DNA of 64,000 nucleotides from JASSUD01 sp031963005 (GTDB taxonomy: Bacteria; Pseudomonadota; Gammaproteobacteria; Burkholderiales; Burkholderiaceae). Under the pieces are notes generated by a model. That model saw nothing but the letters and a program-made list of their open reading frames with translations, made no database searches and had not been told where the DNA came from. Below, piece after piece: positions 1 to 8,282 of this stretch. Position 1 is the first letter of the stretch. Every line of letters starts with the position of its first letter. The DNA lies in contig JASSUL010000001.1 of NCBI GenBank assembly GCA_031963005.1, positions 291,665-355,664 of the forward strand, read 5' to 3'. The translations under genes were made by a program, and so were the position numbers.

Positions 1-699
1 TTCCCATTGTGCAGCAAGCTGCGCACGTAAGTAGGCATGCACTGCTTGTGCCTCTTCTGGAGTGGCGCTACGCGCAGTGCCAATCGCCCATATGGGCTCA
101 TAAGCAACTACGATATGGCGCATCTGCGTTACGCTGAGTACCTTCAAAACCGTTTGGAGTTGTGCGCCCACAACCTGCTCCGTATGCCCAGCATCACGGG
201 CTGCTTGAGACTCCCCCACGCAAATGATCGGCGTCAATCCTGCTTCTAGTGCACGCAAAGTTTTCTGGCCAATATCTTCATCGGTTTCGTGATGATACTG
301 ACGGCGCTCAGAGTGCCCTACTAATACATAGCGCACACCGAATTCCGCTAGCATAGAAGCCGCTATTTCTCCGGTATACGCGCCATGCGTATGACGCGAT
401 ACATCTTGTGCGCCCCAGGTCACTCCACTGCCTTGCAAACTCGCTTGCACTTGCGCAAGATAGGGAAAAGGAGGACAAATAGCAACTTGGACGCAAGCAT
501 GTGTATTCCCCTTATTCAGGATCAATCCCAATTCGGCATCATGCGCTACATCCTCTGCCTGCATCCCTTTTTGAATCGCGGCAAGCAGTGCGCTATTTTC
601 GTCTAGCGTGCCATGCATTTTCCAGTTCGCCACAATCCATTTCGAGCGCACCGTCTTGGGGCTACTAGCGTGCTGCGCGGTATGCGTTTGGTCGTTCAT
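1..699 (-). CDS. tpiA: Triose-phosphate isomerase (3' end outside the window)
   Basis: Cytosolic glycolytic enzyme interconverting dihydroxyacetone phosphate and glyceraldehyde 3-phosphate. Translating the minus strand from the ATG at 699 gives 233 codons open to the window edge. The family motifs are all visible: NWK (N25, K27), GHSERR with catalytic H129, and YEPIWAIGT with catalytic E201 and the flexible-loop start. About 20-25 residues of the C-terminal end lie beyond position 1. Compared with E. coli TpiA there is an N-terminal extension of about 14 residues and an extra acidic segment at about residues 47-67 (roughly 498-561). The gene follows the quinone oxidoreductase gene by 39 bp on the same strand, as in Burkholderia. 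Identification is certain; only the extent is incomplete. Confidence 0.96.
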   Translation of the reverse strand, partial: MNDQTHTAQHASSPKTVRSKWIVANWKMHGTLDENSALLAAIQKGMQAEDVAHDAELGLILNKGNTHACVQVAICPPFPYLAQVQASLQGSGVTWGAQDVSRHTHGAYTGEIAASMLAEFGVRYVLVGHSERRQYHHETDEDIGQKTLRALEAGLTPIICVGESQAARDAGHTEQVVGAQLQTVLKVLSVTQMRHIVVAYEPIWAIGTARSATPEEAQAVHAYLRAQLAAQWE

Positions 700-738
700 T
701 CCTACTCTCTTTACAAACTCTCGTCAGGTCTTGCCCTC

Positions 739-1743
739 TCACCACGTCAAGACGAACTTGCCTATATGATTACCCATCTCCATCATTGCATGGGCTTGCG
801 CGGCGTCAGCAGCGGGGTAGGTCTGGTACACCACAGGGCGAATGGTTCCGGACTCTAATAAAGGCCAAATATGCTGTTTGAGTTGTGCGGCAATACGGGT
901 TTTGAACGCGACAGAACGCGCGCGCAATGTAGATCCCATAATGGTGAGCCGTTTGGTCAGTAAAGACGCTAACGAGAGCTCTGTACGCGCACCACCCAAC
1001 AAGCCGATCAACACTAAACGCCCGCCTTCTCGCAGTAAATCTAATTCACGCGGTATATAAGCGCCGCCAACGATATCAAGAATCACGTCCACACCCTCGC
1101 CTGCGGTGTAAGCGCGAATCACCTCGACAAAATCTTCCTGCGTATAACAAATCGCGCGTTGCGCGCCTAAGACTTCACATGCGGCACACTTCGCTGGAGT
1201 TCTTGCCGTTGCAAAAACCGGATGCCCTAATGCATGCGCAATTTGGATAGCAGTTACGCCAATACCACTCGATCCCCCTTGAATCAACACCGTTTCAGGC
1301 TGACCTGAGGCATTCAAACCTAAGTGCGCACTATCAAAAAGGTTGCTCCATACGGTAAAGAAAGTCTCCGGTAACGAAGCCGCCTCAATGACACTCAATC
1401 CTTTAGGAATGGGTAAACATTGGGCAATAGGCGCAACCGCATACTCAGCATAGCCTCCTCCTGATAATAATGCACATACGGTATCTCCTGTTTGCAGGCC
1501 GTATACATTATCAGGATGCGCTAACGCTCCTCCGACGATCTCTCCTGCCACTTCCAGACCTAAAATCTCCGAAGCGCCTGCAGGCGCCGGATAATACCCT
1601 TTGCGCTGCAAAATATCCGGGCGATTGACCCCTGCTGCTTGCACCCGTATAAGGACTTCTCCTTCTTTGGGCGAAGGCTGGGGAAGATCAGATAATGTCA
1701 GGACAGAGGGTGATCCATGCCCCATCATTTGAATAGCACGCAT
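739..1743 (-). CDS. NAD(P)H quinone oxidoreductase, PIG3/zeta-crystallin type
   Basis: Zinc-free medium-chain dehydrogenase/reductase of 334 residues, predicted to reduce quinones with NADPH in the cytosol. The N-terminal GroES-like half carries AAGVNRPDILQRKGYYP and GLEVAGEIVG, typical of the PIG3 quinone oxidoreductase group. The Rossmann half has the nucleotide-binding stretch IQGGSSGIGVTAIQIA at about residues 154-169. No structural or catalytic zinc ligands are apparent, as expected for the family. The start is the ATG at 1743. Between pnp (upstream, 89 bp gap) and tpiA it keeps the usual Burkholderia order, so the three may share a transcript. The natural substrate cannot be told from sequence. 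Confidence 0.9.
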   Translation of the reverse strand: MRAIQMMGHGSPSVLTLSDLPQPSPKEGEVLIRVQAAGVNRPDILQRKGYYPAPAGASEILGLEVAGEIVGGALAHPDNVYGLQTGDTVCALLSGGGYAEYAVAPIAQCLPIPKGLSVIEAASLPETFFTVWSNLFDSAHLGLNASGQPETVLIQGGSSGIGVTAIQIAHALGHPVFATARTPAKCAACEVLGAQRAICYTQEDFVEVIRAYTAGEGVDVILDIVGGAYIPRELDLLREGGRLVLIGLLGGARTELSLASLLTKRLTIMGSTLRARSVAFKTRIAAQLKQHIWPLLESGTIRPVVYQTYPAADAAQAHAMMEMGNHIGKFVLTW

Positions 1744-1832
1744 CGGGACATTCCTTTTGCATTAAGCTTGCTGGCCTATTCGAAACCACAAAGGCATGGA
1801 TACTCCCCCTCTCGGAGGATTATTTCTGCGAT

Positions 1833-4031
1833 TTAACGACCTACAGGAGCAAAATCTTCCTCAGGCTGCGCATTTTCCATCTCTGGATGACTGGAAGCAG
1901 GAGGAGTTGCAGATTCCACGGCTTTAGAAGAGAGCCTAATCCGCCCTTTTCCATCCATCTGAATCACTTTCACATCGATCACTTTGCCTTCTTGGATATT
2001 TGGCGCTTGCTCACGGGTGATTTCGGATTTATGCAGCAAACCATCACGATTGGGCAAAATATTCACAATAGCGCCAAACTCCAGCATTTTGATGATGGTG
2101 CCGGTATATACCTGCCCTACTTCGACGTCGATCGTGATTTCTCTGATGCGCCGCTGTGCCTCTTCAATGGCTTGCGTGCTCGTACCGGAAACAGTAAGCG
2201 TACCGTCATCGGCAATATCAATATTGGTCCCTGTTTCTTCGGTTAATCCTCGAATAACGGATCCGCCTTTGCCGATAATGTCGCGAATTTTTTCAGGGTT
2301 GATTTGCATGGTAACCATTCTCGGTGCAAACGCTGAGAGTTCTTCACGTGCCCCTGAAACTGCTTCTTGCATAATCTTCAAAATATGCAAACGCCCTTCT
2401 CTAGCTTGCTCGAGCGCGCATTGCATAATTTCTTTTGGAACGCCCTGGATTTTAATGTCCATCTGCAAGGCGGTAATGCCATGCTGCGTACCCGCTACTT
2501 TGAAATCCATATCGCCTAGGTGATCTTCATCGCCCAAGATATCGGTCAACACCGCAAAGCGCTGATCTTTGAGATCGAGAATTAATCCCATGGCAATTCC
2601 CGCGACATGCTCTTTCATCGGCACGCCTGCATCGAGTAATGCTAAACATCCTCCACATACCGAGGCCATCGAGGAAGAACCGTTCGACTCGGTGATTTCA
2701 GACACTAAACGGACGGTATAGCCAAATTCTTGCTCACTAGGCATACATGCGGCCAATGCACGTTTAGCCAGCCGGCCATGACCAATTTCGCGGCGCTTAG
2801 GCGATCCTGTGCGTCCGGTTTCACCGGTAGCAAACGGAGGCATGTTGTAGTGCAACATGAAACGATCGCGATATTCGCCTTCAATGGCGTCAATAATCTG
2901 TCCATCGCTCTTCGTACCCAGGGTAGCTACTGCGAGTGCTTGCGTTTCACCGCGCGTAAACAGCGCTGAACCGTGCGTACGCGACAATACGCCTGTACGT
3001 ACTGAAATAGGACGTACTTCACGTGTACTACGTCCATCAATGCGCGGCTCACCAGATAAAACCTGATTGCGCACAATCCGAGACTCCAGATCAAACAAGA
3101 TCGTGTTCACGGCTTGGGAATTCGGCATGCTTCCGCCCGCACCAGCGTCTACCGAGGCACCCGCTTCTTGCATTAATTTCTCGTTCACGGTGGTGTACAC
3201 ATCACGGATGCGATCCGTACGAGCCTGTTTTTCACGAGTAAGGTAAGCCGCTTTTAGGCCTTCTTCCGCCAAAGTGGTAATACGCGCTACAAGTGAAGCA
3301 TCTTGCGCTACAGGTGCCCAATCCCATTCTGGTTTACCGGCTTCCTGCGCCAATGCCTCAATAGCTTGAATGGCTGTTTGCATTTGTGTATGCGCAAAAG
3401 CCACAGCATCGAGCATCACTGCTTCAGAGAGCTGATTGGCTTGCGCCTCAACCATCAATACGCCCGTTTCTGTACCTGCAACTACTAAATCTAAGCCGGA
3501 TTTTTCACTCTGCGCTTTCAGTTGGCTATAGGTAGGATTAAGCACGTACTGATCGTCTATATACGCTACACGGGCAGCACCCACAGGCCCATTAAACGGA
3601 ATACCCGATATTGCTAACGCAGCGGAGGCGGCGAGCATCGAAGGGATATCGGTAGGCACATCGGGATTGACCGACAGCACATGCACGATGACCTGTACTT
3701 CATTGTAAAAACCCTCTGGGAAAAGAGGGCGTAATGGACGATCGATCAATCTGGAGATCAATATTTCGCCTTCAGAAGGACGTCCTTCACGTCGGAAATA
3801 TCCTCCAGGGATACGACCTGCCGCATAGGCCTTTTCAACGTAATCCACCGTTAAAGGGAAAAACTCCTGCCCAGGCTTGGCATGTTTAGCACCCACTACC
3901 GTCGCTAATACGACCGTGTCTTCTATATCGACTAAAACAGCGCCGCTGGCTTGACGTGCAATTTCGCCGGTTTCAAATCGAACCCGCTGCTCGCCCCATT
4001 GAAATTCCTTTACTACTTTACTTTCAGACAT
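1833..4031 (-). CDS. pnp: Polyribonucleotide nucleotidyltransferase (PNPase)
   Basis: Phosphorolytic 3'-5' exoribonuclease and degradosome component. The frame is open up to 4142, but I place the start at the ATG at 4031, giving MSESKVVKEFQWGEQ and about 732 residues, because it follows a purine-rich ribosome-binding sequence (AAAGGGATAAGC) and matches the family N-terminus. In order are a first RNase PH domain (VDYVEKAYAAGRIPGGYFRR), a helical linker, a second RNase PH domain with DILGDEDHLGDMDFKVAGT, a KH domain with DIIGKGGSVIRGLTEETG, and a C-terminal S1 domain. The gene lies 429 bp downstream of rpsO, separated by a strong hairpin (4209-4246). In E. coli a leader stem cleaved by RNase III mediates pnp autoregulation; similar control is possible here but not shown. 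Confidence 0.97.
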   Translation of the reverse strand: MSESKVVKEFQWGEQRVRFETGEIARQASGAVLVDIEDTVVLATVVGAKHAKPGQEFFPLTVDYVEKAYAAGRIPGGYFRREGRPSEGEILISRLIDRPLRPLFPEGFYNEVQVIVHVLSVNPDVPTDIPSMLAASAALAISGIPFNGPVGAARVAYIDDQYVLNPTYSQLKAQSEKSGLDLVVAGTETGVLMVEAQANQLSEAVMLDAVAFAHTQMQTAIQAIEALAQEAGKPEWDWAPVAQDASLVARITTLAEEGLKAAYLTREKQARTDRIRDVYTTVNEKLMQEAGASVDAGAGGSMPNSQAVNTILFDLESRIVRNQVLSGEPRIDGRSTREVRPISVRTGVLSRTHGSALFTRGETQALAVATLGTKSDGQIIDAIEGEYRDRFMLHYNMPPFATGETGRTGSPKRREIGHGRLAKRALAACMPSEQEFGYTVRLVSEITESNGSSSMASVCGGCLALLDAGVPMKEHVAGIAMGLILDLKDQRFAVLTDILGDEDHLGDMDFKVAGTQHGITALQMDIKIQGVPKEIMQCALEQAREGRLHILKIMQEAVSGAREELSAFAPRMVTMQINPEKIRDIIGKGGSVIRGLTEETGTNIDIADDGTLTVSGTSTQAIEEAQRRIREITIDVEVGQVYTGTIIKMLEFGAIVNILPNRDGLLHKSEITREQAPNIQEGKVIDVKVIQMDGKGRIRLSSKAVESATPPASSHPEMENAQPEEDFAPVGR

Positions 4032-4208
4032 GCTTATCCCTTTCTCACTCTCATAGAGTATTACTTCACATCGCAGGCGCTTTGACAGATGCTTTTGATA
4101 CATGTTTTTGAAATACGTTTTTGAAACATATATTTGAAACACGTATTTGCAACACTGTATAAGCGGCTTTTTTAGGGCGATGGTATGCGATTATTTAATT
4201 CAGATAAA

Positions 4209-4246
4209 AATAATGCCTGCATTTCCCTATGAATGCAGGCATTATT
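4209..4246 (-). terminator. Perfect hairpin between rpsO and pnp
   Basis: A 15-bp perfect inverted repeat (arms 4209-4223 and 4232-4246) with an 8-nt loop. Read on the minus strand it ends in a short T run (ATTATTTTTATC). It sits 213 bp after the rpsO stop and 177 bp before the pnp start. It can act as the rpsO Rho-independent terminator, as a pnp leader stem of the RNase III type, or both. Confidence 0.8.
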
Positions 4247-4459
4247 ACCTAACACTTTGAATATCGCATTAGGCTTATAAAATACATAGTCATTTCCAAA
4301 TATGGGCTCACGATGAAGCTAAAACGTAAGCTAGGGGCGCTTTTGCCTCGCACAGAAAAACCGCGCACGCAATCTTTGCGCTCGATATCCATCCTGTGCA
4401 TAGCGAGCCTGTTAGAGCTTTGTCTACACCTATTGCCCATACGCCCCAGTCCGCGAAAA

Positions 4460-4735
4460 TTATTTACGCAATCCCAATTTTTGGATCAATGTGCGATAGC
4501 GCTCAGCAGATTTGTTCTTCAAATAATCCAATAGGCTACGACGACGGCTTACTTTTTGCATTAAACCACGGCGGCTATGGTTATCTTTTTTATGAATTTT
4601 AAAATGTTCTGTGAGATGTTGAATCTCTGCGGTCAGAATAGCGACCTGCACTTCTGGAGAACCCGTATCATTTACAGCACGGGCATATTCAAAAATAATC
4701 TTTGCTTTATCGATAACTTTATCTTGCTGCGACAT
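4460..4735 (-). CDS. rpsO: 30S ribosomal protein S15
   Basis: Small primary 16S rRNA-binding protein of the 30S platform. The product is 91 residues from the ATG at 4735 (MSQQDKVIDKAK), with a second adjacent ATG at 4738; an AAAGGA sequence lies just upstream. The family signature is clear: TGSPEVQVAILTAEIQHLTEH, then HKKDNHSRRGLM, then RRRSLLDYLK and ERYRTLIQKLGLRK at the C-terminus. The open frame continues 37 codons further upstream but that part has no S15 character. It precedes pnp on the same strand, the order conserved in most proteobacteria. Confidence 0.98.
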   Translation of the reverse strand: MSQQDKVIDKAKIIFEYARAVNDTGSPEVQVAILTAEIQHLTEHFKIHKKDNHSRRGLMQKVSRRRSLLDYLKNKSAERYRTLIQKLGLRK

Positions 4736-4843
4736 CATTATTCCTTTAATAAACAAGCGGATACAGAAGAATGGCTGTACCGTGAAAAAACCACACTTTC
4801 TACTTCCCGTGGATGGGCCAACCGGGGAAAAAGCGGATAGTAG

Positions 4844-5068
4844 CACATACTGATCGCCCCCTCCATAATCTGTCCAGAAAATGGGAGTAACACCATCATA
4901 GTGGCTACCCGTAAAACAGCGGCATCTGAGTTTGCCGATAAGCGGTTAGATTGGGATCATAAGCATTACTGGAGTGTAGTCAGCGATTACTATTTCGACT
5001 CAGCGGGTCAGCTTGTGGAAGATTTTTGGACTTCAGTGAATCAAATACTAAGTGAGGAAGGCGTATGA
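4844..5068 (+). pseudogene. C-terminal part of a TumE-family (DUF6516) toxin
   Basis: The frame is open from just after the stop at 4841 to TGA at 5066-5068; the only usable start I see is GTG at 4901, giving 55 residues. The peptide contains DWDHKHYW, DYYFDSAGQLVEDFW and SVNQIL, which resembles the C-terminal half of TumE/DUF6516 toxins (HRH-like stretch, then Y-x-F and a DFW helix). The N-terminal half, usually another 50 or so residues, is absent. Its stop overlaps the next gene's ATG by 4 bp (ATGA), the coupling seen in intact TumE-TumA operons, so this is a truncated toxin in front of an intact partner. The family assignment is from memory of the motif and moderately sure. Confidence 0.6.
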
Positions 5069-5421
5069 CAACCCTAAAGCTAGGCATCATGAGCCGCGAC
5101 GATTTTCAGCGCTATACGATTGCTATTGCTAAAGGAGAAATTAAGCCAGAACCTGACGCACCTAAAGTTTGGTTTGATAGCCTGGAATCTCTGGCACAAA
5201 TTTTAAGCACTGAAAGTAGAGCGTTACTTCATACCGTTAGCGCAAGATATCCTCAGTCTTTAGCGGAATTAGGAAAGATAACAGGCCATGAAAAAGCAAG
5301 TCTGAGTCGCACTTTATCCAAAATGGCTGCCCATGGTTTAGTAACGTTAGCAAGAGGGCCAAAAAATGCATTAATTCCTACGCCAGTTGTAGACCGCTTT
5401 GAAGTCGCTGCTTTTACTTAA
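5065..5421 (+). CDS. TumA/HVO_A0114-type winged-helix antitoxin
   Basis: Predicted DNA-binding antitoxin of 118 residues. It begins with the typical segment LKLGIMSRDDFQRYTIAIA and KGEIKPEP, then VWFDSLESLAQILS, then a helix-turn-helix (SLAELGKITGHEKASLSRTL, about residues 71-90) and a wing (HGLVTLARG). This is the layout of the HVO_A0114 family, normally paired with TumE/DUF6516 toxins. The ATG overlaps the stop of the truncated toxin upstream. A strong terminator follows at 5482-5505. The antitoxin appears complete while its toxin is not, so it may persist as an autoregulator or an anti-toxin against incoming copies; this is inference. Confidence 0.8.
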   Translation: MTTLKLGIMSRDDFQRYTIAIAKGEIKPEPDAPKVWFDSLESLAQILSTESRALLHTVSARYPQSLAELGKITGHEKASLSRTLSKMAAHGLVTLARGPKNALIPTPVVDRFEVAAFT

Positions 5422-5481
5422 ATTGCATGAAATTTTCCCGCTTATTCTTACTTATTAACGTTACGCGCAATGCATGACTAG

Positions 5482-5508
5482 AGGCCGCCTACCTCGCGGC
5501 CTTTTTTT
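5482..5508 (+). terminator. Rho-independent terminator after the antitoxin gene
   Basis: Perfect 7-bp stem (AGGCCGC at 5482-5488, GCGGCCT at 5496-5502) with a 7-nt loop, followed by a run of T. It lies 60 bp after the stop of the TumA-type gene and 42 bp before the end of the convergent F-box/LRR gene. Confidence 0.85.
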
Positions 5509-5543
5509 GCCTATCTCATTCTGTTAGGGCGTTTTCACTATAA

Positions 5544-7130
5544 CTACTCAATTTTAATAACTTCCACATTGGGATATTTTTTGTGTGCAGCATTACGCAT
5601 CCATATACCTGACACTTTTATCTTTTTAAGATTTATGAGATTGGGCCATTGATGCGCCGAGCTAAATTCGAGATTATCACACCGCCTAAGGTCTAATTCT
5701 TCCAGATTGGGGAATACTTCCAGCAAAGCTGAGAGCTTTGCGTCAGTAAGATGATCAAGGTGGTGAAGGTTTAATTTTTTGACATTTTTGAGATTTTCGA
5801 GATCGCGCAACCCATCCAATGAATCGAATTTGAGGAGCAAACAACTCTCAAGGTTTAATTCTTCCAGTTTGGGAAATTTTCTCAGCAAAGCTGGGAGCTT
5901 TTCGTCAGTGAGATGCTCGCTAACAGGAAGGTTTAATTTTTTGACATTTTCGAAATCGAGCAACTCATCCAATGAATTGAATTTAAGGCCGTCACAACAA
6001 CCAAGGTTTATTTCTTCCAGATTAGGGAATTTTTCTCGCAAAGCTGAGAGCTCTGCGTCAGTAAGATGACAATTACCACAAAGGTTTATTTTTTTGACAT
6101 TTTCGAAATTGGGCCACTCACGTATCGAATTGAAGTTGAGTTGCCTACACCAACTAATGTCTAATTCTTCCAGCATAGAGAATTTCTTCAGCAAAGCAAG
6201 GAGAGCCTCGCCAGTGAAATGATCATTACGAGAGAAGTCTAATTTCTTGAAATTTTCGAGTTTTGGCCATTGATTTATCGAATCGAATTTGAGGCTCTCC
6301 TCTTCACGAAGATGTAATTCTTCCAGATTAGGGAATTTTTCCAGCAAAGTTGAGAGATTCTTGTCATCGAGATTCTGAACACCGGAAAGGTCTAATTTTT
6401 TGACATTTTCGAAATGGGGCCACTCATTCACTGAATCGAATTTGAGGCCGAAATTGCCAGCAAGGATTAATTCTTCCAAATTGCAGAATCCTTTTAGCAA
6501 AGCAAGGAGCCCCTCGTCAGTGGAGCATCCATTACAAGCAAGGTTTAATTTTTTGACTGCTTTGAGATTGCCCCACTTATCTACCAATTTGAATTTCAGT
6601 TTATAACACGCACCAAGGTCCAATGCTTCCAGATTAGGAAATGTTTTCAGCAAAACAGCAAGCTTCTTGTCATCAAGTTCACTGCACATCCCAGCATCTA
6701 AACTTTTCACCCCCGTAGCTAACTGCATATTTTCCCAACCCGATTTGAATTTAAAACTTGATTGCAGTTGGATGCGCGCTTCTCTGCCTGGCCTAAGTGC
6801 CTTTAGAGCATCTTTTAATTCATTGCTGTTATCTACTTTGATTGTGATCTTAATCCTGTCCCTCTTTATTTCTTCCCAATTTTTACAGACTAGTCGTGCT
6901 CGTTTTATGTTTTCAAAAGAGAGCTCATGAAAAATTTTGAGCAATATTTCTGGTGGGCAATTTTGAGCTAGAGGCCTTTGGACTGGAGAATCTTCTTTAC
7001 TGCTTGCCGATTCAGTTAATGCTGCTCCTTTATTTAAGGAAGCAGCAGGCTCAGCAGAGGATGGCTTAGTTTTTCTAAAACCTTTACTTGCATTATGCGA
7101 AAAATTAGCGACAGCTTCCTTTATTTTCAT
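5544..7130 (-). CDS. F-box and leucine-rich repeat protein (probable secreted effector)
   Basis: Eukaryote-like protein of about 528 residues from the ATG at 7130 (GGAAGAG lies just upstream; an upstream in-frame ATG at 7169 would add 13 residues). After a Ser/Lys-rich N-terminal tail of about 55 residues comes an F-box, CPPEILLKIFHELSFENIKR then ARLVCKNWEEI (about 58-89). From about residue 150 to the C-terminus run seven copies of a 51-residue unit, each starting L-x-ALL-x-KFPNLEELxL and containing ENVKKLNL, that is two leucine-rich repeats per unit. F-box proteins in eukaryotes bind Skp1 and present substrates to SCF ubiquitin ligases; bacterial ones are usually translocated into the host. 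No Sec signal peptide is visible. Secretion route and target are unknown. Confidence 0.85.
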   Translation of the reverse strand: MKIKEAVANFSHNASKGFRKTKPSSAEPAASLNKGAALTESASSKEDSPVQRPLAQNCPPEILLKIFHELSFENIKRARLVCKNWEEIKRDRIKITIKVDNSNELKDALKALRPGREARIQLQSSFKFKSGWENMQLATGVKSLDAGMCSELDDKKLAVLLKTFPNLEALDLGACYKLKFKLVDKWGNLKAVKKLNLACNGCSTDEGLLALLKGFCNLEELILAGNFGLKFDSVNEWPHFENVKKLDLSGVQNLDDKNLSTLLEKFPNLEELHLREEESLKFDSINQWPKLENFKKLDFSRNDHFTGEALLALLKKFSMLEELDISWCRQLNFNSIREWPNFENVKKINLCGNCHLTDAELSALREKFPNLEEINLGCCDGLKFNSLDELLDFENVKKLNLPVSEHLTDEKLPALLRKFPKLEELNLESCLLLKFDSLDGLRDLENLKNVKKLNLHHLDHLTDAKLSALLEVFPNLEELDLRRCDNLEFSSAHQWPNLINLKKIKVSGIWMRNAAHKKYPNVEVIKIE

Positions 7131-7510
7131 CTGCTCTTCCAATCCAAAAAAATAATCAAGACAATACACTAACGGATAAAAAATAAGAAATTTCTCATCT
7201 CCATTTCATGACTATAACTTTAGGCTAGGGCCTTACACCGCTTTAGCTGCCGCTCTAAAAAACGGGCATTCTAAATGCTATAGAACCGGACTGTTCCATT
7301 TGCTACTGACATGACCTATCGTTAACTTGAATCAAGCTTTTTTGCATGGCAGCATGAAATGTCATGGATTAAAGGTGCTGATTTTTATTGACCGCAATAA
7401 AAATCTATTTCACGGATTGGAAAATATGAATACCGCTTGATATATTTTGATCAGAATTAGAAAAGAAAGCGACTGATGCGCTGCTAAGCTCCTCAAAAAC
7501 CGAAGGCATA
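7131..7510. other. Intergenic stretch with no recognised feature
   Basis: 380 bp between the divergent-looking edge of the F-box/LRR gene and the end of pdxH. I see no coding sequence, RNA gene or repeat here. It should contain the promoter of the F-box/LRR gene near 7140-7200, which is AT-rich, but no convincing -35/-10 pair stands out. Confidence 0.5.
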
Positions 7511-8149
7511 TCAAGGAGAAAGCCTAGCAATTGTCCAATCCATTCCATCTGCACGCGTATATTGCAAACGATCATGCAAACGAGATGGGCGGCCTTGCCA
7601 AAATTCGAAATGATCGGGACACAAGCGATATCCCCCCCAATAAGGAGGGCGCGGTACCGCCGTTCCGAATCGGGCCATGCATTCGACTTCGCCTGCGTCT
7701 AATGCTGCACGGCTTTCTAATAGTGTGCTTTGTCGCGATACCCACGATCCAATCCGAGAATCTAGAGGACGCGAATAAAAATAGGCATCGCTTTCTTCTT
7801 CAGGGGTTTTTTCTACAAGGCCTTCGATACGTACCTGACGCTCCATCGTAGCCCAGTAAAATACAATGCTGGCAAAAGGATTTTGCGCTAAATCCTGGGC
7901 TTTACGGCTTCCATAGTCGGTAAAAAAAGTCAGGCCGCGCTCATCCATTCCCTTGAGCAGGACAATGCGCGCAGACGGGCGTCCTTGCGCGCTTACGGTC
8001 GCTAAGGTCATCGCATTCACATCGCGAATTCCCGCTACTACCGCCTCTTCTATCCATCGTTTGAGTTGCTCAACAGGATCTTTTGCCACTTCCTTTTCAT
8101 CCAGCGCTCCGCGTGTATAGCTCGTGCGCAAATCTGGCAATAACGCCAT
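7511..8149 (-). CDS. pdxH: Pyridoxamine 5'-phosphate oxidase
   Basis: FMN-dependent cytosolic oxidase that converts pyridoxamine- or pyridoxine-5'-phosphate to pyridoxal phosphate, in synthesis and salvage of vitamin B6. The 212-residue product has the family length. Visible motifs are RIVLLKGMDERGLTFFTDY (FMN site), SRKAQDL, FYWATMERQVRIEG, SRPLDSRIGSWVSRQS, and near the end WGGYRL, FEFWQGRPSRLHDR and WTIARLSP. The start is the ATG at 8149. A palindromic repeat (8171-8271) separates it from ispF, so it is probably transcribed separately from ispDF. Confidence 0.97.
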   Translation of the reverse strand: MALLPDLRTSYTRGALDEKEVAKDPVEQLKRWIEEAVVAGIRDVNAMTLATVSAQGRPSARIVLLKGMDERGLTFFTDYGSRKAQDLAQNPFASIVFYWATMERQVRIEGLVEKTPEEESDAYFYSRPLDSRIGSWVSRQSTLLESRAALDAGEVECMARFGTAVPRPPYWGGYRLCPDHFEFWQGRPSRLHDRLQYTRADGMDWTIARLSP

Positions 8150-8170
8150 TCTTATATCCTTACCCTATAT

Positions 8171-8271
8171 TAGACCTCTTTCGAAACCCCATAGCGGCGT
8201 CATTCCTCCTCGCAGTACAATTGTACTGCCTTCGTCGGCATTCCTTGCTATGAGGCCTCGAAAGAGGTCTA
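8171..8271. repeat. Palindromic intergenic repeat, family 1, copy A
   Basis: 101-bp element with perfect 14-bp terminal inverted repeats (TAGACCTCTTTCGA at 8171-8184, complement at 8258-8271). The middle holds the family core ATAGCGGCGTCATTCCTC and an 18-bp perfect palindrome at 8212-8229 (GCAGTACAATTGTACTGC). Related copies are at 13929-14007, 19941-20042 and 62481-62563. It has no coding capacity; size and ends suggest a MITE- or REP-like element. Confidence 0.85.
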
Positions 8272-8282
8272 TTAAGTCTAAT

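Noticed and set aside
1887..2523. Two plus-strand frames of 119 and 179 codons opposite pnp
   Set aside because: Antisense to the highly conserved KH and S1 parts of pnp; composition follows the sense codons.
4313..4534. Short plus-strand open frames around 4313-4602
   Set aside because: They are antisense to rpsO or to its untranslated spacer and show no known protein features.
5700..6700. Regularly spaced repeats that might be taken for a CRISPR array
   Set aside because: The 153-bp repeats are coding LRR units in one long open frame, with no short spacers.
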